From an uncultured Lentisphaerota bacterium (GTDB lineage Bacteria; Verrucomicrobiota; Lentisphaeria; Oligosphaerales; CAITYL01), in assembly GCA_903921725.1 (NCBI GenBank), contig CAIXRA010000072.1:62001-126000 (forward strand): a DNA stretch of 64,000 nt. The letters run 5' to 3'. The notes under the pieces were generated by a model. The model saw only the letters and a program-made list of their open reading frames with translations. It was not told the DNA's origin and did no database searches. The position numbers were made by a program, and so were the translations under genes. How positions within the stretch are numbered: position 1 is the first letter of the stretch; every line of letters starts with the position of its first letter. This document shows positions 59,026-64,000 of this stretch, one piece after another.

Positions 59026-60248
59026 CGAATCTCCAGTTTCGGAATGGCCACCACAAACTGGCCACCCCACTCCCCGATGCCGGCAAGTTGGGCGGTGATC
59101 TCCTCGCTGATGTTCCACGGAAGAATCAGCAGATAGTCCGGCCGGTCCCGCCACAACCGCTCCTCGCCAACAATGGGGATGTGGCTCCCGGGGGCAAACT
59201 TCCCCTGCTTGGCCGGGTTGCGGTCGACAATGTAGGGGAGGAGATCCTGACGGACACCGGCAAAATTTAAAAGTGTGTTGCCTTTGGCCGCCGCACCGTA
59301 GGCGACGACCACTTTCCCATCCCGCCTGGCCGCCAAAAGAAAGGCCAGAAACTCATTTTTAACAGATTCAGCCTTGGCCTGGAAACCGGCATAGAAGGAT
59401 TCGCAGCGCAGGCCGGCGCGTTCTTCGGTTTCCAGAAGAGCCTGGACTGCCGGCTGGATCGCCTGCGTTCCAGTTTCGGACTTTTGGGCGAACAGCCGCA
59501 GGCTTCCACCGTGGGTCGGAATCGTTTCTACATCGAAAATCTCCAGTCCGTTCCGCTCAAAAATGGACTTGACGGCGATAAGCGAGAGATAGGAGTAATG
59601 TTCGTGGTAGACCGTGTCAAACTGGCATTTTTCGATGAGGTTGAGGAGATGCGGGAATTCAAAGGTGGCCACACCGGCTGGCTTGAGCAGGGCCGCAAAC
59701 CCGGAAACGAAATCATTGATGTCGGGAACGTGGGCCAAAACATTGTTGGCAACCATCAGATCCGCCTGACGTCCGGCTGCGACCAAAGTTCCGGCAAGCC
59801 TGACCCCGAAGAATTCCTGAATAATCTCAATGCCCCGCTCCCGCGCCGCGTGGGCGGTGCTGGCGGTCGGCTCGATGCCGTAGCAGGGGATTCCCGCCTT
59901 CCGGAAATACTGAAGAAGGTAGCCGTCATTGGCGGCGACTTCCACAACCCGGCTCTGGCCGGAAAGGCCGAAGCGTTCGCGCATGGCCAGCGCATAGTTT
60001 TGGGCATGTGCCAGCCACGTCGAGGAGATGGAGCTGAAATAGGCGTAGTCCGGACTGAAGAGTTCCGTCTCAGCCGCATAATCTTCCGTCTGCACCAGCC
60101 AGCACTGCCGGCAGAGGAGAATCCGCAGCGGATAAAAAGTCTCCAAGCTCATCAGCTGGCTGCCGGTGAGATACGCATTGGACGGCGGGGCGGTTCCTAA
60201 ATCTAAAAACGGGAGAACCAGGGGCGTTTGGCAATTCCGGCAATTCAT
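59022..60248 (-). CDS. Sugar C-methyltransferase (TylC3/NovU-type)
   Basis: A 408-residue enzyme with an N-terminal zinc site (MNCRNC, LCRQC) and a SAM domain (VVEVAANDGYLLQYF), plus the C-terminal methyltransferase-associated domain. Seen also: DLMVANNVLAHVPDINDF, EFPHLLNLIEKCQFDTVYHEH and KVVVAYGAAAKGNTLLNF. Members methylate C3 or C5 of 4-keto-6-deoxy-sugars, producing branched sugars. It follows the epimerase gene with a 4-bp overlap. Confidence 0.92.
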   Translation of the reverse strand: MNCRNCQTPLVLPFLDLGTAPPSNAYLTGSQLMSLETFYPLRILLCRQCWLVQTEDYAAETELFSPDYAYFSSISSTWLAHAQNYALAMRERFGLSGQSRVVEVAANDGYLLQYFRKAGIPCYGIEPTASTAHAARERGIEIIQEFFGVRLAGTLVAAGRQADLMVANNVLAHVPDINDFVSGFAALLKPAGVATFEFPHLLNLIEKCQFDTVYHEHYSYLSLIAVKSIFERNGLEIFDVETIPTHGGSLRLFAQKSETGTQAIQPAVQALLETEERAGLRCESFYAGFQAKAESVKNEFLAFLLAARRDGKVVVAYGAAAKGNTLLNFAGVRQDLLPYIVDRNPAKQGKFAPGSHIPIVGEERLWRDRPDYLLILPWNISEEITAQLAGIGEWGGQFVVAIPKLEIR

Positions 60249-60808
60249 AAATCGATTCCCTGGAACTGCCCCAGGCTCAGCGGGCGGCTCCGGTCTTTTT
60301 CCGAGACCTCCGTAACCGGCAGCGGCCAGGAGATTCCCAGTTCGGGCAAAAAAGGACTCAATCCACCTGCGGCTTCCGGACAAAAGGACTGCGTGTGAAA
60401 ATATAGCATGTCGCACTCATCGGTGAGGCTCTGGAAACCGTGGGCAAATCCTTCCGGCAAATAGAAGCTTTTGTGATTGTCAGCCGAGAGGATTTGCCCA
60501 TACCAGCGGAGAAAGGTCGGAGAGCCCCGGCGGAGATCGACCGCGACGTCAAAGACCTCACCCTGGAGACAGCTGATAATCTTGGCTTCATTGTGAGGCG
60601 GGTGCTGAAAGTGCATGCCCCGGATGGTTCCGGCCTTGGCAGTCCGGGAGCGGTTGATTTGGAGAATCGGCGTTTCCAGACCGAGCGCCTGGAGCTCACG
60701 GGCACAAAAGAGGCGCTCGAAATATCCCCGGCCATCCACCTGCGGCAGATGTTCGAGAACAACCAGTCCGGCCAAAGGGGTGGAATGAAACTGGAACCGT
60801 CTGCTCAT
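60245..60808 (-). CDS. RmlC-like NDP-4-keto-sugar epimerase
   Basis: A 187-residue cupin epimerase, separate from and diverged from rmlC at 35925. Seen: GYFERLFCARELQALGL, INRSRTAKAGTIRGMHFQ (catalytic His), EVFDVAVDLRRGSPTFLRW and LPEGFAHGFQSLTDE. Its place between rfbF and the C-methyltransferase suggests action on a CDP-linked 4-keto sugar. The ATG at 60808 is preferred to 60829. Confidence 0.88.
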   Translation of the reverse strand: MSRRFQFHSTPLAGLVVLEHLPQVDGRGYFERLFCARELQALGLETPILQINRSRTAKAGTIRGMHFQHPPHNEAKIISCLQGEVFDVAVDLRRGSPTFLRWYGQILSADNHKSFYLPEGFAHGFQSLTDECDMLYFHTQSFCPEAAGGLSPFLPELGISWPLPVTEVSEKDRSRPLSLGQFQGIDL

Positions 60809-60880
60809 CGGCCGCCACCTTCCCCGCATGCGTTTTGGAGCGTGAAAAAAACGGCTGGATTGAAGTGGCGGAAACCCATT

Positions 60881-61657
60881 TCAGTCGGCCCAGACTTTCC
60901 ATGGGGCCTGGTTGCTGGCCCAAAGGTCTTCAAGTTTCATCTTGTCCCGCAGGGTGTCCATCGGAAGCCAAAAACCGGAGTGCTGGAAGGCGGAGAGCTC
61001 CTTCTCCGCCGAAAGCTTTTCCAACGGTTCATGCTCCCAGCCGGTCGCATCCCCCGCAATGTAGTCAAGGACGCTCGGCTCCAGCACGAAAAATCCTCCA
61101 TTAATCCAGGAATCTTCGCCTTGGGGTTTTTCTTTGAAAAGCTTAATGCGCCGGTCCGTCCCAATGGAAACGGCACCATAACGGCCCGGCTGGTTGACCG
61201 CAGTCAACGTGGCCTTGGTACCCTGCCTGCGGTGAAAGTCCAGCAGCAGGGGGATGTTGACATCGGCAAGGCCGTCGCCGTAGGTGAAGCAGAAGGTCTC
61301 GTTGTCCAAGTATCGGGCCGCGCGCTTGAGGCGCCCCCCGGTCTGCGTACTTTCCCCGGTGTCGACCAAGGTGACCGACCATGGCTCGACATGCTGTTCG
61401 TGGATGGTCGTCTTCTGCGTGCGGAAGTCAAAGGTTACGCTGGAGTGGTGCAGGAAAAAATTGGCAAAATACTCCTTGATCAGGTACCCCTTGTACCCCA
61501 AACAGACAACAAAGTCATTGAGCCCATAGAAGGAGTAGAGCTTCATGATGTGCCAGAGGATCGGCCTTCCCCCGACTTCCACCATCGGCTTGGGCCGTGT
61601 GGCTGTCTCTTCCGATATGCGCGTGCCGTAGCCTCCGGCAAGGATGACTGTTTTCAT
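60881..61657 (-). CDS. rfbF: Glucose-1-phosphate cytidylyltransferase
   Basis: A 258-residue nucleotidyltransferase making CDP-glucose from Glc-1-P and CTP. Seen: VILAGGYGTRISEETATRPKPM, RPILWHIMKLYSFYG, FCLTYGDGLADV-type (here FCFTYGDGLADV), and WINGGFFVLEPSVLDYI, all diagnostic of RfbF. The usual partner, CDP-glucose 4,6-dehydratase (rfbG), is not found in the window. It starts after a 216-bp AT-rich gap. Confidence 0.95.
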   Translation of the reverse strand: MKTVILAGGYGTRISEETATRPKPMVEVGGRPILWHIMKLYSFYGLNDFVVCLGYKGYLIKEYFANFFLHHSSVTFDFRTQKTTIHEQHVEPWSVTLVDTGESTQTGGRLKRAARYLDNETFCFTYGDGLADVNIPLLLDFHRRQGTKATLTAVNQPGRYGAVSIGTDRRIKLFKEKPQGEDSWINGGFFVLEPSVLDYIAGDATGWEHEPLEKLSAEKELSAFQHSGFWLPMDTLRDKMKLEDLWASNQAPWKVWAD

Positions 61658-61873
61658 GCGTCAGTTTTTCTTCCGAGATTTATGGCCTGGCATAAAACCA
61701 CCGGTTGTATCCATCAAACCGGACCCGGAGTCCGGCCTGATCGGAATTGTTTTGGACCATGATAAATATCGTCAATAATATTGGAAAACAAGCATCGGGA
61801 AGGAATTTACACACGCCGTTGAGTATGGAATCCCCAAAAGCCGGACGGCTCCATCATTGGGCTGCGAAGAAAA
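61658..61873. other. AT-rich gap with hairpin between wbpI and rfbF
   Basis: 216 bp with no gene. A stem CCGGAC-CCGGA-GTCCGG lies at 61719-61735, and an A/T-rich run (about 61755-61805) on the minus strand includes TTGACG and TATC. The block probably separates the wbp genes from rfbF and may hold the rfbF promoter, but no convincing -35/-10 pair was found. Confidence 0.4.
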
Positions 61874-62965
61874 CTAGCGCACAAGATGTTTTGACAGGAT
61901 ATCCGCCATCCCTTCCGCCGCACGCCCGTCACCGAACAGCGGCGGGCGCACATCCGGAATGCGGAACGCGCGCACGGCCTGCATGATCCGTCCCGGATCC
62001 GCACCCGCCAAAACATTCCATCCGGCCCCAACGGTCTCAACCCATTCGGTCTCCTCGCGGAGGGTGATGCAGGGGACGCCAAAATCGTAGGCCTCCTTCT
62101 GCACGCCGCCGGAATCGGTGAGAATCATGCGTGCGGACTGCTCCAGCATGAGCATGTCCAGATAACCAACCGGATCGATGATCTTGAGGCTGCCGGACGG
62201 CGGCGGGAGCCATCCCTGGGCGGCAAGCATTTTCCGCGTGCGCGGATGTAGCGGGACGACCACCGGCTCCGCGGCGGCAAGTTCCGCCAGCGCATGCATG
62301 ATGCCGCCGAGGCGCGCGGGATCGTCCGTGTTCTCCGCGCGGTGCACGGTGGCCAGCAGGAAACGCCCAGGCTGGAGGCCAAGCGTGGCAAGGGCGGGGG
62401 AATTCGCCCGCGCCGCGGGCGCCATCTTCCGCAGAACATCGATCATCAGATCGCCGGTCAGATGCGCGCCTTTGGTAATGCCCTCACGGGCCAGATTTTC
62501 CACCGCCGTCGGCGTCGGGCAGAACAACAAATCGGAACAATGATCCGTCAGGACGCGGTTGTGTTCTTCGGGCATGGCGCGGTTGAAGGAGCGCAGCCCG
62601 GCCTCGACATGCGCCAGCGGAATCCGCATCTTGGCGGCTGTCAACGCGCCGGCCAGTGTTGAATTTGTGTCGCCATAGACCAGGATACAGTCCGGCTTCT
62701 GCTCGGCCACCACCGGCTCCAGAGCCATAAGCATCCGACCCGCCTGCTCGCCGTGCGTCCCTGAGCCGACCCCCAAATTGACGTCCGGCTCCGGAATCCC
62801 AAGCTCGCGGAAAAACACTTCCGACATCCGGCTGTCATAGTGCTGACCCGTATGAACCAGGATTTCCAGAATCCCGGCCGCTTTCAGGGTGCGGGAGAGC
62901 GGCGCCGCCTTCACAAACTGCGGACGGGCGCCGACAATGGTTAGGATTTTGGGCTCTCGCGGCAT
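61874..62965 (-). CDS. wbpI: UDP-2,3-diacetamido-2,3-dideoxyglucuronate 2-epimerase
   Basis: A 363-residue non-hydrolysing C2 epimerase. The N-terminal ILTIVGARPQFVKAAPLSR favours WbpI over WecB (which has a GTRPEAIKMAP-type start). Then YGDTNSTLAGALTA, HVEAGLRSF, MPEEHNRVLTDHCSD and LTDSGGVQKEAYDFGVPCITLREETEW. Together with wbpB and wbpD it would complete UDP-ManNAc3NAcA. The ATG at 62965 is used; a GTG at 62971 is possible. A WecB role is the alternative. Confidence 0.9.
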   Translation of the reverse strand: MPREPKILTIVGARPQFVKAAPLSRTLKAAGILEILVHTGQHYDSRMSEVFFRELGIPEPDVNLGVGSGTHGEQAGRMLMALEPVVAEQKPDCILVYGDTNSTLAGALTAAKMRIPLAHVEAGLRSFNRAMPEEHNRVLTDHCSDLLFCPTPTAVENLAREGITKGAHLTGDLMIDVLRKMAPAARANSPALATLGLQPGRFLLATVHRAENTDDPARLGGIMHALAELAAAEPVVVPLHPRTRKMLAAQGWLPPPSGSLKIIDPVGYLDMLMLEQSARMILTDSGGVQKEAYDFGVPCITLREETEWVETVGAGWNVLAGADPGRIMQAVRAFRIPDVRPPLFGDGRAAEGMADILSKHLVR

Positions 62966-62977
62966 CGCCACCCCGGT

Positions 62978-63634
62978 TCAGACTGTCGCCTTGAATTCGT
63001 CGTAGAAGCGCGTCCCCTGGGTGAGACCGACAGGCAGCGGGGATTCCTCGTCCAGATCAAGGCAGCGCAGGACGCCCGGGGCCGTCTCCCGGTAGCGGAA
63101 ACCGCTCTCCGGGCAAACCATGATGCCATCGGCACCGGCTTTGGGAAGCTTCACGCCGTGGCGGCTCATCCAGCCGGCCTGCCGCCCGGGAACGCCCTGC
63201 ATCAGCGCATAGTCCGGCACGTTCTTCGTCACCACCGCGCCCGCCGCAATGAAGGCGTAGCGCCCGACCTCCACGCCGCAAACAATGGTGGCGTTGGCAC
63301 CAACCGTCGCCCCACGCCGCAGCACCGTCTTCTCGTACAGCGAATGGCGGTTGACCTGCGAGCGCGGATTCGTCACGTTCGTCAGCACGCAGCTCGGTCC
63401 GAGGAACACGTCGTCCTCCACCACCGTGCCGGTGTACACCGAGACGTTGTTCTGGATCTTGACGTTGTTGCCGATCACCACACCGTCGGCGATGAACACG
63501 TTCTGACCGAAAATGCAGCGCCCGCCGACGCGGGCACCGGCGCAGACATGGCAGAAATGCCACACCTTCGTGCCGGCGCCGACCGCCGCACCGTCGTCCA
63601 CGTACGCGGATTCATGCTTGAAATAATCGGCCAT
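62978..63634 (-). CDS. wbpD: UDP-2-acetamido-3-amino-2,3-dideoxyglucuronate N-acetyltransferase
   Basis: A 218-residue left-handed beta-helix acetyltransferase adding the 3-N-acetyl group. Seen: VWHFCHVCAGARVGGRCIFGQNVFI, NNVKIQNNVSVYTG, FLGPSCVLTNVTNPRS, ATVGANATIVCGVEVG and the GWMSRHGVKL end of the helix typical of WbpD. The C-terminal tail is longer than usual (about 45 extra residues with a zinc-ribbon-poor C-P-E-S-G-F). It lies 12 bp upstream of wbpI. Confidence 0.92.
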   Translation of the reverse strand: MADYFKHESAYVDDGAAVGAGTKVWHFCHVCAGARVGGRCIFGQNVFIADGVVIGNNVKIQNNVSVYTGTVVEDDVFLGPSCVLTNVTNPRSQVNRHSLYEKTVLRRGATVGANATIVCGVEVGRYAFIAAGAVVTKNVPDYALMQGVPGRQAGWMSRHGVKLPKAGADGIMVCPESGFRYRETAPGVLRCLDLDEESPLPVGLTQGTRFYDEFKATV

Positions 63635-63679
63635 GACGGTGCGTCTCCGTTGTGGTGCATAATATTGGGGCGTAAAAGG

Positions 63680-64000
63680 TTACCCCTGCAGCGGCAGCGC
63701 CACCTGCTGGTGGTCACGCGCCGACTTGTAGATGGCCAGGATCAGTTCCAGGCTCTTGCGCCCCGAACGCCCGTCCGTGTTCGCCTCGCCCCGGCCCCGC
63801 AGCACGTCCAGCACGTTCTTGTAGTACGCCGTGTGCCCGAAACCGTAGACGTTGGGCGGCTCGTAGTTCGACTCCATCACCAGCTTGTCGTCGTCGTCGT
63901 ACTCGGCGAACTCCCACTTCTCGAACTTGTTCACCGCGATGCCGCCCAGCTTCACCGTCCCCTTCTCTCCGATGATGGTGACCGAACCCTCCATGTTCTT
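63680..64000 (-). CDS. wbpB: UDP-N-acetylglucosaminuronate 3-dehydrogenase, C-terminal part
   Basis: Only the last 106 residues are inside the window; the 5' end is beyond 64000. Seen: GSVTIIGEKGTVKLGGIAVNKFEKWEF, then VYGFGHTAYYKNVLDVL, matching the C-terminal half of the Gfo/Idh/MocA protein WbpB/WlbA. This oxidises C3 of UDP-GlcNAcA. The aminotransferase wbpE is not seen and may lie outside the window. Confidence 0.88.
   Translation of the reverse strand, partial: KNMEGSVTIIGEKGTVKLGGIAVNKFEKWEFAEYDDDDKLVMESNYEPPNVYGFGHTAYYKNVLDVLRGRGEANTDGRSGRKSLELILAIYKSARDHQQVALPLQG

Noticed and set aside
60245-60808. Second copy of rhamnose rmlC
   Set aside because: The sequence differs strongly from rmlC at 35925, and neighbours are rfbF and a C-methyltransferase, so a CDP-sugar role is likelier.

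Overview
This window looks like chromosome of a GC-rich Gram-negative bacterium. A heptosyltransferase (waaF), an O-antigen-type polymerase/ligase, a Wzx flippase and nucleotide-sugar genes imply an LPS-type envelope. A zinc-ribbon Ser/Thr kinase with a membrane anchor, the abundant short intergenic repeats and in-gene heptamer repeats fit the PVC superphylum (Kiritimatiellota/Lentisphaerota/Verrucomicrobiota). That placement is an impression from gene content and style; no rRNA gene is present to confirm it.

Layout. 1-3.5 kb: serA (cut by the left edge), a repeat-rich gap, then lexA followed by an aldo/keto reductase. 3.6-7.2 kb: a small phage-derived island bounded by perfect 18-bp inverted repeats. 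It holds a gene fragment, a probable tail-terminator gene and a tail-tube gene. Between those tail genes, on the opposite strand, sits an AT-rich pair encoding a GIY-YIG-like protein and a DUF3800 protein. 7.2-7.9 kb: intergenic repeats. 7.9-20.8 kb: class II aldolase, Ser/Thr kinase, metallophosphoesterase, an unrecognised 596-residue protein, a methyltransferase, a DUF4230-like membrane protein, a NamZ/DUF1343 muramidase-like protein, ricT, waaF and a secreted coiled-coil protein. 21.1-28.0 kb (minus strand): flippase-like membrane protein, ispG, O-antigen polymerase/ligase and the aroQ-accB-accC operon. rsmI runs divergently, and dnaE follows at 29.0-32.7 kb.

From 33 kb onward the window is mostly surface-polysaccharide biosynthesis. 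A minus-strand group (33.0-38.4 kb) has a tail-anchored repeat protein, a glycosyltransferase, rmlD, rmlC and an ArnT-like GT-C enzyme. A tightly overlapped plus-strand operon (38.7-48.5 kb) carries a polyprenol-phosphate glycosyltransferase, deacetylase, FemAB-like protein, methyltransferase, GT-C enzyme, flippase-like protein, acetyltransferase, DUF354 protein and an asparagine-synthase-like amidotransferase. A long minus-strand operon (64.0-48.5 kb) converges on it. It begins with the UDP-ManNAc3NAcA pathway (wbpB, wbpD, wbpI), then rfbF and genes for a modified CDP-sugar (epimerase, C-methyltransferase, aminotransferase). These are followed by an ATP-grasp enzyme, a phosphatase-dehydrogenase fusion, methyltransferases, Wzx, glycosyltransferases and a second amidotransferase.

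The most unusual points are: the nuclease-like cassette inside the IR-bounded phage fragment; the fusion of a CX5R phosphatase-like domain to an SDR sugar epimerase/dehydratase; heptamer tandem repeats inserted in frame into at least five genes; a recurring -10 hexamer 6-7 nt from start codons, suggesting leaderless mRNAs; and a tail-anchored protein with repeated T-[IV]-[KR]-[LV] motifs. No tRNA, rRNA or CRISPR array was recognised.
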